Assembly: GCF_051014445.1 (NCBI RefSeq)
Contig: NW_027488384.1
Location: 682,001-746,000 of the forward strand
Reading direction: 5' to 3'
Source: Colletes latitarsis
Lineage: Eukaryota; Arthropoda; Insecta; Hymenoptera; Colletidae
Length of the DNA stretch: 64,000 nucleotides
A program made the translations under genes and the position numbers. The notes below the pieces were generated by a model. That model ran no database searches. It saw only the letters and a list, made by a program, of their open reading frames with translations, and was not told where the DNA came from. Within the stretch, counting starts at the first letter, position 1. Each line of letters begins with the position of its first letter. This document shows, one piece after another, positions 48,880 to 63,689 of this stretch.

Positions 48880-50283
48880 GTCGGGGATAGGTCTGGGATT
48901 CGCCCTCATCAGGCTCATACTTTCGCGTTTTTCACATACTTGTTGAACTGATCCTGGGTTTTTTATGCTTTGGATCACGTAGTAATGTGGTACCACACTG
49001 AAACAGTCAATTTAACCTGGTTTCGATCAATATTTTAGAGGATAACGCATGTTAGGTCTGGGTAACGTCTAGGATTTGCCCTCATCAGGCTCATACTTTC
49101 GCATATTTCTAATACTTCATGGCTAGATCCTGGGCTATTTCTGCTTTGGATCACGTAGTAATGTGGTACCACATTGAAACGGTCCATTAAACCAGGTTTC
49201 GATCAATATTTTAGAAGATAACGCATGTTAGGTCTAGGTTAGGCCTGGGATGTGCCCTCATCAGACACATACTTTCGCATTCTTCACATACTTGTTGAAC
49301 AGATCCTGGGTTTTTTTCTGGTTTGGATCACGTAGTTATGTGGTACCACACTGAAACAGTCGATTAAACCTGGTTTCGATCAATATTTTTGAGGATGACG
49401 CAAGTTAGGTCTGGCATAGGTCTGGGATTTGCCCTCATCAGGGTCACACTTTCGCATTTTTCACATACTTGTTAAACAGATCCTGGATTTTCTGGTTTGG
49501 ATCACGCAGTAATGTGGTACCACTCTGAAACAGTCCACTAAACCTGGCTTCGATCAATATTTTTGAGGATAACGCATGTTAGGTCTGGGATAGGTCTGGG
49601 ATTCGCCCTCATCAGGCTCATACTTTCGCGTTTGTCACATACTTGTTGAACGGATCCTGGGTTTTTTATGCTTTGGATCACGTAGTAATGTGGTACCACA
49701 CTGAAACAGTCAATTTAACCTGGTTTCGATCAATATTTTAGAGGATAACGCATGTTAGGTCTGGGTAACGTCTAGGATTTGCCCTCATCAGGCTCATACT
49801 TTCGCATATTTCTAATACTTCATGGCTAGATCCTGGGCTATTTCTGCTTTGGATCACGTAGTAATGTGGTACCACATTGAAACAGTCCATTAAACCAGGT
49901 TTCGATCAATATTTTAGAAGATAACGCATGTTAGGTCTAGGTTAGGCCTGGGATGTGCCCTCATCAGACACATACTTTCGCATTCTTCACATACTTGTTG
50001 AACAGATCCTGGGTTTTTTTCTGGTTTGGATCACGTAGTTATGTGGTACCACACTGAAACAGTCGATTAAACCTGGTTTCGATCAATATTTTTGAGGATG
50101 ACGCAAGTTAGGTCTGGCATAGGTCTGGGATTTGCCCTCATCAGGGTCACACTTTCGCATTTTTCACATACTTGTTAAACAGATCCTGGATTTTCTGGTT
50201 TGGATCACGCAGTAATGTGGTACCACTCTGAAACAGTCCACTAAACCTGGCTTCGATCAATATTTTTGAGGATAACGCATGTT
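48880..50283. repeat. Tandem four-monomer repeat (702-bp unit)
   Basis: Two nearly identical copies, about 48880-49581 and 49582-50283. The offset is 702 bp (49059/49761), four monomers minus 2 bp. They share the short variant CCTGGATTTTCTGG, the AGTTATGTGG variant and the TATGCTTTGG variant. Confidence 0.85.
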
Positions 50284-52834
50284 AGGTCTAGGTTAGGCTT
50301 GGGATTTCCACTCATCAGACTCATACTTTCGCATTCTTCACATACTTGTTGAACGGATCCTGGGTTTTTACTGGTTTGGATCACGTAGTAATGTGGTACC
50401 ACACTGAAACAGTCAATGAAACCTGGTTTCGATCAATATTTCTGAGGATAACGCAAGTTAGGTCTGGGATAGGTCTGGGATTTGCCCTCATCAGGCTCAT
50501 ACTTTCGCATTCTTCACATACTTGTTGAACGGATCCTGGGTTTTTCTGGTTTGGATCGCGTAGTAATGCGGTACCACACTGAAACAGTCAATGAAACCTG
50601 GTTTCGATCAATATTTTAGAGGATAACGCAAGTTAGGTCTGGGATAGGTCTGGGATTCGCCCTCATCAGGCTCATACTTTCGCTCACATCACATACATGT
50701 TGAACAGATCCTGGGTTTTTTCTGGTTTGGATCACGTAGTAATGTGGTACCACATTGAAACAGACCACTAAACCTGGTTTCGATCAATATTTTAGAGGAT
50801 AACGCATGTTAGGTCTAGGTTAGGCCTGGGATTTGGCCTCATCAGGGTCATACTTTCGCAGTTTTAACATACATGTTGACCTAATCCAGGGTTTTTTCAG
50901 CTTTGGATCACGTGGTAATGTGGTACCACACTAAAACATTCAATTCAACCTGGTTTCGATCAATATTTTAGAGGATAACGCAAGTTTTGTCTGGGATAGG
51001 TCTGGGATTTGCCCTCATCAGGCTCATACTTTCGCGTTTTTCACATACTTGTTGAACGGGTCTTGGGTTTTTTCTGGTGTGGATCACGTAGTAATGTGGT
51101 ACCACACTGAAACAATCAATTAAACCTGGTCTTGATAAATATTTTAGAGGATAACGCATGTTAGGTCTGGGTTAGGTCTAGGATTTGCCCTCATCAGGCT
51201 CATTCTATCGCATATTTCTCATACTTGATGGCTAGATCCTGAGCTTTTTCTGGATTGCATCACGTAGTAATGAAGTACAACACTGAAACAGTCAATTAAA
51301 CCTGGTTTACATCAATATTTTAGAGGATATGTTAGGTCTAGGTTAGGCCTGGGATTTGCCCTCATCAGGGTCATACTTTCGCAGTTTTAACATACATGTT
51401 GACCTGATCGAGGGTTTTTTCTGCTTTGGATCACGTAGTAAAGTGGTACCACACTGAAACAGACCATTAAACCTGGTTTGGATCAATATTTTAGAGGATA
51501 ACGCATGTTAGGTCTGGGTTAGCCCTGGAATTTTCACTCATCAGACTCATACTTTCGCATTCTTCACATACTTGTTGAACGGATCCTGGGTTTTTTCTGG
51601 TTTCGTTCACGTAGTAATGTGTTACCACACTGAAACATTCAATTAAACCTGGTCTTGATAAATATTTTAGAGGATAACGCATGTTAGGTCTAGGCTAGGC
51701 CTGGGATTTTCACTCACCAGACTCATACTTTCGCATTCTTCACATACTTGTTGAACGGATCCTGCGTTTTTTCTGGTTTGGATCACGTAGTAATGTGGTA
51801 CCACACTGAAACATTCAATTAAACCTGGTTTCGAGTAATATTATTGAGGATAACGCATGTTAGGTCTACGTTAGTCCTGGGATTTTCACTCATCAGTCTC
51901 ATACTTTCGCATTCTTCACATACTTGTTGAACGGATCCTGGGTTTTTACTGGTTTGGATCACGTAGTAATGTGGTACCACACTGAAACAGTCGATTAAAC
52001 CAGGTTTCAATCAATATTTTTCAGGATAACGCATGTTAGGTCTAGGCTAGGCCTGGGATTTTCACTCACCAGACTCATACTTTCGCATTCTTCACATACT
52101 TGTTGAACGGATCCTGGGTTTTTACTGGTTTGGATCACGTAGTAATGTGGTACCACACTGAAACATTCAATTAAACCTGGTCTTGATAAATATTTTAGAG
52201 GATAACGCATGTTAGGTCTGGGTTAGGTCTAGGATTTGCCCTCATCAGGCTCATACTTTCGCGTTTTTCACATACTTGTTGAACGGATCCTGGGTTTTTA
52301 CTGGTTTGGATCAGGTAGTAATGTGGTACCACACTGAAACATTCAATTAAACCTGGTCTCGAGCAATATTATTGAGGATAACGCATGTTAGGTCTACGTT
52401 AGTCCTGGGATTTTCACTCATCAGTCTCATACTTTCGCATTCTTCACATACTTGTTGAACGGATCCTGGGTTTTTACTGGTTTGGATCACGTAGTAATGT
52501 GGTACCACACTGAAACAGTCAATTAAACCTGGTTTCGATCAATATTTTAGAGGATGCCGCAAGTTAGGTCTGGGATAGGTCTGGGATTCGCCCTCATCAG
52601 GCTCATACTTCCGCGGTTTTCACATACATGTTGAACAGATCCTGGGTTTTTTCTGGTTTGGATCACGTAGTAATGTGGTACCACACTGAAACAGACCACT
52701 AAACCTGGTTTCGATCAATATTTTAGAGGATAACGCATGTTAGGTCTAGGTTAGGCCTGGGATTTGGCCTCATCAGGGTCAAACTTTCGCAGTTTTAACA
52801 TACATGTTGACCTAATCCAAGGTTTTTTCTGCTT

Positions 52835-55800
52835 TGGATCACGTAGTAATGTGGTACCACACTGAAACAGTCAATTTAACCTGGTTTCGATCAATATTTT
52901 AGAGGTTAACGCAAGTTAGGTCTGGGATAGGTCTGGGATTCGCCCTCATCAGGCTCATACTTTCGCGTTTTTCACATACTTGTTGAACTGATCCTGGGTT
53001 TTTTCTGGTTTGGATCACGTAGTAATGTGGTACCACACTGAAACAGTCGATTAAACCTGGTTTCGATCAATATTTTAGAGGATAACGAAAGTTAGGTCTG
53101 AGATAGGTCTGGGATTTGCCCTCATCAGACTCATACTTTCGCACACTTCTCATACTCGTTGAACAGATCCTGGGTTATTTTCTGGTTTGGATCACATAGT
53201 AATGTGGTACCACACTGGGACAGTCGATTAAACCAGGTTTCGATCAATATTTTTCAGGATAACGCATGTTAGGTCTAGGTTAGGCCTGGGATTTTCACTC
53301 ACCAGACTCATACTTTCGCATTCTTCACATACTTGTTGAACGGATCCTTGGTTTTTTTCTGGTTTGGATCACGTAGTAATGTGGGACCACACTGAAACAG
53401 TCAATTAAACCTGGTTTCGATCAATATTTTAGGGAATAATTCATGTTAGGTCTAGGTTAGGTCTGGGATTTGCTCTCATCCGGCTCATTCTTTCGCATAT
53501 TTCTCATTCTTGTTGGCGAGATCCTGGGCTTCCACTGGTTTGGATCACATAGTAATGTGATGCCACACTAAAACAATCGATTAAACCTGGTTTCGATCAA
53601 TATTTTTGAGGATAACGCATGTTAGGTCTAGGTTAGGCCTGGGATTTTCACTCATCAGACACATACTTTCGCATTCTTCACATACTCGTTGAACGGATCC
53701 TGGGTTTTTTTCTGGTTTGGATCACGTAGTAATGTGGTACCATACTGAAACATTCAATTAAAGCTGGTTTTGATAAATATTTTAGAGGAAAACGCGTGTT
53801 AGGTCTGGGTAACGTCTAAGATTTGCCCTCATCAGGCTCATACTTTCGCATATTTCTAATACTTCATGGCTAGATCCTGGGCTATTTCTGCTTTGGATCA
53901 CGTAGTAATGTGGTACCACATTGAAACAGTCCATTAAACCTGGTTTCGATCAATATTTTAGATGATAACGCATGTTAGGTCTAGGTTAGGCCTGGGATTT
54001 GCCCTCGTCAGACACATACTTTCGCATTCTTCACATACTTGTTGAACAGATCCTGGGTTTTTTTCTGGTTTGGATCACGTAGTTATGTGGTACCACACTG
54101 AAACAGTCGATTAAACCTGGTTTCGATCAATATTTTTGAGGATGACGCAAGTTAGGTCTGGCATAGGTCTGGGATTTGCCCTCATCAGGGTCACACTTTC
54201 GCATTTTTCACTTACTTGTTAAACAGATCCTGGATTTTCTGGTTTGGATCACGCAGTAATGTGGTACCACACTGAAACAGTCCACTAAACCTGGCTTCGA
54301 TCAATATTTTTGAGGATAACGCATGTTAGGTGTAGGTTAGGCTTGGGATTTCCACTCATGAGACTCATACTTTCGCATTCTTCACATACTTGTTGAACGG
54401 ATCCTGGGTTTTTACTGGTTTGGATCACGTAGTAATGTGGTACCACACTGAAACATTCAATTAAACCTGGTTTCGAGCAGTATTTTTGAGGATAACGCAT
54501 GTTAGGTCTGGGATAGGTCTGGGATTTGCCCTCATCAGGGTTATACATTCGCAGTTTTAACATACATGTTGACCTCATCGAGGGTTTATTCTGCTTTGTA
54601 TCACGTAGTAAAGTGGTACCACAGTAAAACAGTCAATTAAAGCTGGTTTCGACCAATATTTTAGAGGATAACGCATGCTAGGTCTGGGATAGGTCTGGGA
54701 TTTGCCCTCATCAGACTCATAGTTTCGCACACTTCACATACTCGTTGAACAGATCCTGGGTTTTTACTGGTTTGGATCACGTAGTAAATTGGTACCACAC
54801 TAAAACAGTCAATTAAAGCTGGTTTCGACCAATATTTTAGAGGACAACGCAAGTTAGGTCTGGCATAGGTCTGGGATTTGCCCTCATCAGGGTCATACTT
54901 TCGCATTTTTCACATACTTGTTGAACGGATCCTGTGTTTTTACTGGTTTGGATCACGTAGTAATGTGGTACCACACTGAAACATTCAATTAAACCTGGTC
55001 TTGATAAATATTTTAGAGGATAACTCATGCTAGGTCTAGGTTAGGCCTGGGATTTGCCCTCATCAGACTCATACTTTCGGATATTTCACATACTTGTTGA
55101 ATAGATCCTGGGTTTTTTCTGGTTTGGATCACGCAGTAATGTGGTACCACACTGAAACAGTCCACTCAACCAGGTTTCGATCAATATTTTAGAGGATAAC
55201 GCATGTTATGTCTAGGTTAAGCCTGGGATTTGCCCTCATCAGGCTCATTCTTTCGCATATTTCTCATACTTGATGGCTAGATCCTGGGCTTTTTCTGGAT
55301 TGGATCACGTAGTAATGTAGAGCCACACTGAAACAGTCAATTAACTCTGGCTTCGATCACTATTTTAGAGGATGACGCATGTTAGGTCTGGGATAGGTCT
55401 GGGATTTTCACTCATCAGACTCATACTTTCGCATTCTTCACATACTTGTTGAACGGATCCTGTGTACTTACTGGTTTGGATCACGTAGTAATGTGGTACC
55501 ACACTGGAACAGTCAACAAAACCTGGTTTCGATCAATATTTTAGAGGATAACGCATGTTAAGTCTGGGATAGGTCTGGGATTTGCCCTCATCAAGCTCAT
55601 ACTTTCGCGTTTTTCACATTCTTATTGTACAGATCCTGGGTTTTTTCTGGTTTGGATCACGTAGTAGTGCGGTACCACACTGAAACAGTCCAATAAACCT
55701 GGTTTCGATCAATATTTTACAGGATAACGCATGTTAGGACTAGGTTAGGCCTGGGATTTGCCCTCATCAGGGACATACTTTCGCTGTTTTAATATACATG

Positions 55801-58800
55801 TTGACATGATCGAGGGTTTTTTCTCCTTTGGATCACGTAGTAAAGTGGTACCACACTAAAACAGTCAATTAAACCTGGTTTCGATCAATATTTTAGAGGA
55901 TAACGCAAGTTATGTCTGGGATAGATCTGGGATTTGCCCTCATCAGACTCATACGTTCGCATTCTTCACATACTTGTTGAACGGATCCTGGGTTTTTTCT
56001 GGTTTCGATCATGTAGTAATGTGGTACCACACTGGAACAGTCCATTAAACCTGGTTTCGATCAGTATTTTAGAGAATAACGCATGTTAGGTCTTGGTTAG
56101 GTCTGGGATTTGCTCTCATCAGGCTCGTACTTTCGCATATTTCTCATAGTTGATGGCCAGATTCTGGGCTTTTTCTGGTTTGGATCACGTAGTAATGTGG
56201 TACCACACTGAAACAGTCCATTAAACCTGGTTTCGATCAATATTTTTGAGGATAACGCATGTTATGTCTAGGTTAGGCCTGTGATTTGCCCTCATCAGAC
56301 ACATACTTTCGCATTCTTCACATACTTGTTGAACGGATCCTGGGTTTTTTCTGGTTTGGATCTCGTAGTAATGTGGTAGCACACTGAAACAGTCCATTAA
56401 ACCTGGTTTCGATCGATATTTTAGAGGATAACGCATGTTATGTCTAGGTTAGGCCTGGGATTTGCCCTCATCAGACACATGCTTTCGCATTCTCCACATA
56501 CTTGTTGAACAGATCCTGGGTTTTTTCAGGTTTGGACACATAGTAATGTGGTACCTCACTGAAACATTCAATTAAACCTGGCCTTGATAAATATTTTAGA
56601 GGATAACGCATGTTAGGTCTGGGTTAGGTCTAGGATTTGCCCTCATCAGGCTCATACTTTCGCATTCTTCACATACTTGTTGAACGGATCCTGGGTTTTT
56701 TCTGGTTTGGATCACGTAGTAATGTGGTAGCACACTGAAACAGTCCATTAATCCTGGTTTCGATCAATATTTTAGAGGATAACGCATGTTCTGTCTAGGT
56801 TAGGCCTGGGATTTGCCCTCATCAGACACATACTTTCGCATTCTTCACATACTTGTTGAACGGATCCTGGGTTTTTTCTGGTTTGGATCACGTAGTAATG
56901 TGGTACCACACTGAAACTGTCGATTAAACCTGCTTTCGATCAATATATTTGAGAATTACTCATGTTAGGTCTAGGTTAGGTCTGGGATTTGCTCTCATCA
57001 GGCTCGTACTTTCGCAAATTTCTCATACTAGATGGCCTGATTCTGTGCTTTTTCTGGTTTGGATCCCGTAGTAATGTGGTACCACACTGAAACTGTCGAT
57101 TAAACCTGCTTTCGATCAATATATTTGAGAATTACTCATGTTAGGTCTAGGTTAGGTCTGGGATTTGCCCTCATCAGGCTCATACTTTCGCATTCTTCAC
57201 ATACTTGTTGAACGGATCCTGGGTCTTTCTGGTTTGGATCACGAAGTAATGTGGTAGGACACTGAAACAGTCCATTAATCCTGGTTTCGATCAATATTTT
57301 AGAGGATAACGCATGTTCTGTCTAGGTTAGGCCTGGGATTTGCCCCCATCAGACACATACTTTCGCATTCTTCACATACTTGTTGAACGGATCCTGGGTT
57401 TTTTCAGGTTTGGATCACGTAGTAATGTGGTACCACACTGAAACATTCAATTAAACCTGGTCTTGATAAATATTTTAGAGGATAACGCATGTTAGGTCTG
57501 GGTTAGGCCTGTGATTTGCCCTCATCAGACACATACTTTCGCATTCTCCACATACTTGTTGAACAGATCCTGGGTTTTTTCAGGTTTGGATCACGTAGTA
57601 ATGTGGTACCACACTGAAACATTCAATTAAACCTGGTCTTGATAAATATTTTAGAGGATAACGCATGTTAGGTCTGGGTTAGGTCTAGGATTTGCCCACA
57701 TCAGGCTCATACCTTCGCATATTTCTCATACTTGATGGCTAGACCCAGGGCTTTTTCTGGAAAGGATCAGGTAGTAATGTGGTACCACACTGAAGCAGTC
57801 GATTAAACCTGGTTTCGATCAATATTTTTGAGGATAACGCATGTTAGGTCTTGGTTAGGTCTGGGATTTGCTCTCATCAGGCTCGTACTTTCGCATATTT
57901 CTCATAGTTGATGGCCAGATTCTGGGCTTTTTCTGGTTTGGATCACGTAGTAATGTGGTACCACACTGAAACAGTCAATTTAACCTGGTTTCGATCAATA
58001 TTTTAGAGGTTAACGCAAGTTAGGTCTGGGATAGGTCTGGGATTCGCCCTCATCAGGCTCATACTTTCGCGTTTTTCACATACTTGTTGAACTGATCCTG
58101 GGTTTTTTCTGGTTTGGATCACGTAGTAATGTGGTACCACACTGAAACAGTCGATTAAACCTGGTTTCGATCAATATTTTAGAGGATAACGAAAGTTAGG
58201 TCTGAGATAGGTCTGGGATTTGCCCTCATCAGACTCATACTTTCGCACACTTCACATACTCGTTGAACAGATCCTGGGTTATTTTCTGGTTTGGATCACA
58301 TAGTAATGTGGTACCACACTGGGACAGTCGATTAAACCAGGTTTCGATCAATATTTTTCAGGATAACGCATGTTAGGTCTAGGTTAGGCCTGGGATTTTC
58401 ACTCACCAGACTCATACTTTCGCATTCTTCACATACTTGTTGAACGGATCCTGGGTTTTTTTCTGGTTTGGATCACGTAGTAATGTGGGACCACACTGAA
58501 ACAGTCAATTAAACCTGGTTTCGATCAATATTTTAGGGAATAATTCATGTTAGGTCTAGGTTAGGTCTGGGATTTGCTCTCATCCGGCTCATTCTTTCGC
58601 ATATTTCTCATTCTTGTTGGCGAGATCCTGGGCTTCCACTGGTTTGGATCACATAGTAATGTGATGCCACACTAAAACAATCGATTAAACCTGGTTTCGA
58701 TCAATATTTTTGAGGATAACGCATGTTAGGTCTAGGTTAGGCCTGGGATTTTCACTCATCAGACTCATACTTTCGCATTCTTCACATACTCGTTGAACGG

Positions 58801-61800
58801 ATCCTGGGTTTTTACTGGTTTGGATCACGTAGTAATGTGGTACCATACTGAAACATTCAATTAAAGCTGGTTTTGATAAATATTTTAAAGGAAAACGCGT
58901 GTTAGGTCTGGGTAACGTCTAAGATTTGCCCTCATCAGGCTCATACTTTCGCATATTTCTAATACTTCATGGCTAGATCCTGGGCTATTTCTGCTTTGGA
59001 TCACGTAGTAATGTGGTACCACATTGAAACAGTCCATTAAACCTGGTTTCGATCAATATTTTAGAAGATAACGCATGTTAGGTCTAGGTTAGGCCTGGGA
59101 TTTGCCCTCGTCAGACACATACTTTCGCATTCTTCACATACTTGTTGAACAGATCCTGGGTTTTTTTCTGGTTTGGATCACGTAGTTATGTGGTACCACA
59201 CTGAAACAGTCGATTAAACCTGGTTTCGATCAATATTTTTGAGGATGACGCAAGTTAGGTCTGGCATAGGTCTGGGATTTGCCCTCATCAGGGTCACACT
59301 TTCGCATTTTTCACATACTTGTTAAACAGATCCTGGATTTTCTGGTTTGGATCACGCAGTAATGTGGTACCACACTGAAACAGTCCACTAAACCTGGCTT
59401 CGATCAATATTTTTGAGGATAACGCATGTTAGGTCTAGGTTAGGCTTGGGATTTCCACTCATGAGACTCATACTTTCGCATTCTTCACATACTTGTTGAA
59501 CGGATCCTGGGTTTTTACTGGTTTGGATCACGTAGTAATGTGGTACCACACTGAAACATTCAATTAAACCTGGTTTCGAGCAGTATTTTTGAGGATAGCG
59601 CATGTTAGGTCTAAGTTTGTCCTGGGATTTTCACTCATCAGTCTCATACTTTCGCATTCTTCACATACTTGTCGAACGGATCCTGTGTTCTTACTGGTTT
59701 GGATCACGTAGTAAAGTGGTACCACACTGAAACATTCAATTAAACCTGGTCTTGATAAATATTTTAGAGGATAACGCATGTTAGGTCTGGGTAAGGTCTA
59801 GGATTTGCCCTCTTCAGGCTCATACTTTCGCATATTTCTAATACTTCATGGCTAGATCCTGGGCTCTTTCTGGATTGGATCACGTAGTAAAGTGGTACCA
59901 CACTAAAACAGTCAATTAAAGCTGGTTTCGACCAATATTTTAGAGGATAACGCATGTTAGGTCTGGGATAGGTCTGGGATTTGCCCTCATCAGGGTTATA
60001 CATTCGCAGTTTTAACATACATGTTGACCTCATCGAGGGTTTATTCTGCTTTGTATCACGTGGTAAAGTGGTACCACAGTAAAACAGTCAATTAAAGCTG
60101 GTTTCGACCAATATTTTAGAGGATAACGCATGTTAGGTCTGGGATAGGTCTGGGATTTGCCCTCATCAGACTCATAGTTTCGCACACTTCACATACTCGT
60201 TGAACAGATCCTGGGTTTTTACTGGTTTGGATCACGTAGTAAATTGGTACCACACTAAAACAGTCAATTAAAGCTGGTTTCGACCAATATTTTAGAGGAC
60301 AACGCAAGTTAGGTCTGGCATAGGTCTGGGATTTGCCCTCATCAGGGTCATACTTTCGCATTTTTCACATACTTGTTGAACGGATCCTGTGTTTTTACTG
60401 GTTTGGATCACGTAGTAGTGTGGTACCACACTGAAACATTCAATTAAACCTGGTCTTGATAAATATTTTAGAGGATAACTCATGCTAGGTCTAGGTTAGG
60501 CCTGGGATTTGCCCTCATCAGACTCATACTTTCGGATATTTCACATACTTGTTGAACAGATCCTGGGTTTTTTCTGGTTTGGATCACGCAGTAATGTGGT
60601 ACCACACTGAAACAGTCCACTCAACCAGGTTTCGATCAATATTTTAGAGGATAACGCATGTTATGTCTAGGTTAAGCCTGGGATTTGCCCTCATCAGGCT
60701 CATTCTTTCGCATATTTCTCATACTTGATGGCTAGATCCTGGGCTTTTTCTGGATTGGATCACGTAGTAATGTAGAGCCACACTGAAACAGTCAATTAAC
60801 TCTGGCTTCGATCACTATTTTAGAGGATGACGCATGTTAGGTCTGGGATAGGTCTGGGATTTTCACTCATCAGACTCATACTTTCGCATTCTTCACATAC
60901 TTGTTGAACGGATCCTGTGTACTTACTGGTTTGGATCACGTAGTAATGTGGTACCACACTGGAACAGTCAATTAAACCTGGTTTCGATCAATATTTTAGA
61001 GGATAACGCATGTTAAGTCTGGGATAGGTCTGGGATTTGCCCTCATCAAGCTCATACTTTCGCGTTTTTCACATTCTTATTGTACAGATCCTGGGTTTTT
61101 TCTGGTTTGGATCACGTAGTAGTGCGGTACCACACTGAAACAGTCCAATAAACCTGGTTTCGATCAATATTTTACAGGATAACGCATGTTAGGACTAGGT
61201 TAGGCCTGGGATTTGCCCTCATCAGGGACATACTTTCGCAGTTTTAATATACATGTTGACATGATCGAGGGTTTTTTCTCCTTTGGATCACGTAGTAAAG
61301 TGGTACCACACTAAAACAGTCAATTAAACCTGGTTTCGATCAATATTTTAGAGGATAACGCAAGTTATGTCTGGGATAGGTCTGGGATTTGCCCTCATCA
61401 GACTCATACGTTCGCATTCTTCACATACTTGTTGAACGGATCCTGGGTTTTTTCTGGTTTCGATCATGTAGTAATGTGGTACCACACTGGAACAGTCCAT
61501 TAAACCTGGTTTCGATCAGTATTTTAGAGAATAACGCATGTTAGGTCTTGGTTAGGTCTGGGATTTGCTCTCATCAGGCTCGTACTTTCGCATATTTCTC
61601 ATAGTTGATGGCCAGATTCTGGGCTTTTTCTGGTTTGGATCACGTAGTAATGTGGTACCACACTGAAACAGTCCATTAAACCTGGTTTCGATCAATATTT
61701 TTGAGGATAACGCATGTTATGTCTAGGTTAGGCCTGTGATTTGCCCTCATCAGACACATACTTTCGCATTCTTCACATACTTGTTGAACGGATCCTGGGT

Positions 61801-63475
61801 TTTTTCTGGTTTGGATCTCGTAGTAATGTGGTAGCACACTGAAACAGTCCATTAAACCTGGTTTCGATCGATATTTTAGAGGATAACGCATGTTATGTCT
61901 AGGTTAGGCCTGGGATTTGCCCTCATCAGACACATGCTTTCGCATTCTCCACATACTTGTTGAACAGATCCTGGGTTTTTTCAGGTTTGGACACATAGTA
62001 ATGTGGTACCTCACTGAAACATTCAATTAAACCTGGCCTTGATAAATATTTTAGAGGATAACGCATGTTAGGTCTGGGTTAGGTCTAGGATTTGCCCTCA
62101 TCAGGCTCATACTTTCGCATTCTTCACATACTTGTTGAACGGATCCTGGGTTTTTTCTGGTTTGGATCACGTAGTAATGTGGTAGCACACTGAAACAGTC
62201 CATTAATCCTGGTTTCGATCAATATTTTAGAGGATAACGCATGTTATGTCTAGGTTAGGCCTGTGATTTGCCCTCATCAGACACATACTTTCGCATTCTT
62301 CACATACTTGTTGAACGGATCCTGGGTTTTTTCTGGTTTGGATCACGTAGTAATGTGGTAGCACACTGAAACAGTCCATTAATCCTGGTTTCGATCAATA
62401 TTTTAGAGGATAACGCATGTTCTGTCTAGGTTAGGCCTGGGATTTGCCCTCATCAGACACATACTTTCGCATTCTTCACATACTTGTTGAACGGATCCTG
62501 GGTTTCTTCTGGTTTGGATCACGTAGTAATGTGGTACCACACTGAAACTGTCGATTAAACCTGCTTTCGATCAATATATTTGAGAATTACTCATGTTAGG
62601 TCTAGGTTAGGTCTGGGATTTGCTCTCATCAGGCTCGTACTTTCGCAAATTTCTCATACTAGATGGCCTGATTCTGTGCTTTTTCTGGTTTGGATCCCGT
62701 AGTAATGTGGTACCACACTGAAACTGTCGATTAAACCTGCTTTCCATCAATATATTTGAGAATTACTCATGTTAGGTCTAGGTTAGGTCTGGGATTTGCC
62801 CTCATCAGCCTCATACTTTCGCATTCTTCACATACTTGTTGAACGGATCCTGGGTCTTTCTGGTTTGGATCACGAAGTAATGTGGTAGCACACTGAAACA
62901 GTCCATTAATCCTGGTTTCGATCAATATTTTAGAGGATAACGCATGTTCTGTCTAGGTTAGGCCTGGGATTTGCCCTCATCAGACACATACTTTCGCATT
63001 CTTCACATACTTGTTGAACGGATCCTGGATTTTCAGGTTTGGATCACGTAGTAATGTGGTACCACACTGAAACATTCAATTAAACCTGGTCTTGATAAAT
63101 ATTTTAGAGGATAACGCATGTTAGGTCTGGGTTAAGCCTGTGATTTGCCCTCATCAGACACATACTTTCGCATTCTCCACATACTTGTTGAACAGATCCT
63201 GGGTTTTTTCAGGTTTGGATCACGTAGTAATGTGGTACCACACTGAAACATTCAATTAAACCTGGTCTTGATAAATATTTTAGAGGATAACGCATGTTAG
63301 GTCTGGGTTAGGTCTAGGATTTGCCCACATCAGGCTCATACCTTCGCATATTTCTCATACTTGATGGCTAGACCCAGGGCTTTTTCTGGAAAGGATCAGG
63401 TAGTAATGTGGTACCACACTGAAGCAGTCGATTAAACCTGGTTTCGATCAATATTTTTGAGGATAACGCATGTTA
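52835..63475. repeat. Large tandem duplication of about 29 to 32 monomers
   Basis: Copy one is about 52835-57937 and copy two about 57938-63475. The offset starts at 5103 bp (52861/57964, 29 monomers), becomes 5455 bp after about 59580 (54661/60116, 56221/61676, 31 monomers), then about 5630 bp after about 62220 (56761/62392, 32 monomers). Copy two thus has two extra monomers at about 59580-59935 and one extra at about 62216-62391. Divergence is otherwise very low. Rare shared variants include GTGTACTTACTGG and CAGACACATGCTTTCG. Confidence 0.88.
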
Positions 63476-63689
63476 GGTCTAGGTTAGGCCCGGGATTTTC
63501 CCTCATCAGGGTCATATTTCCGCGTTCTTCACATACTTGTTGAACAGATCCTGGGTATTTTTCTGGTTTGGATCACGCAGTAATGTGGTACCCCACTGAA
63601 ACAGTCGGTTAAACCTGGTTTCGATCAATATTTTAGAGAATACCTCATGTTAGGTCTAGGTTAGGTCTGGGATTTTCCTTCATCAGACT

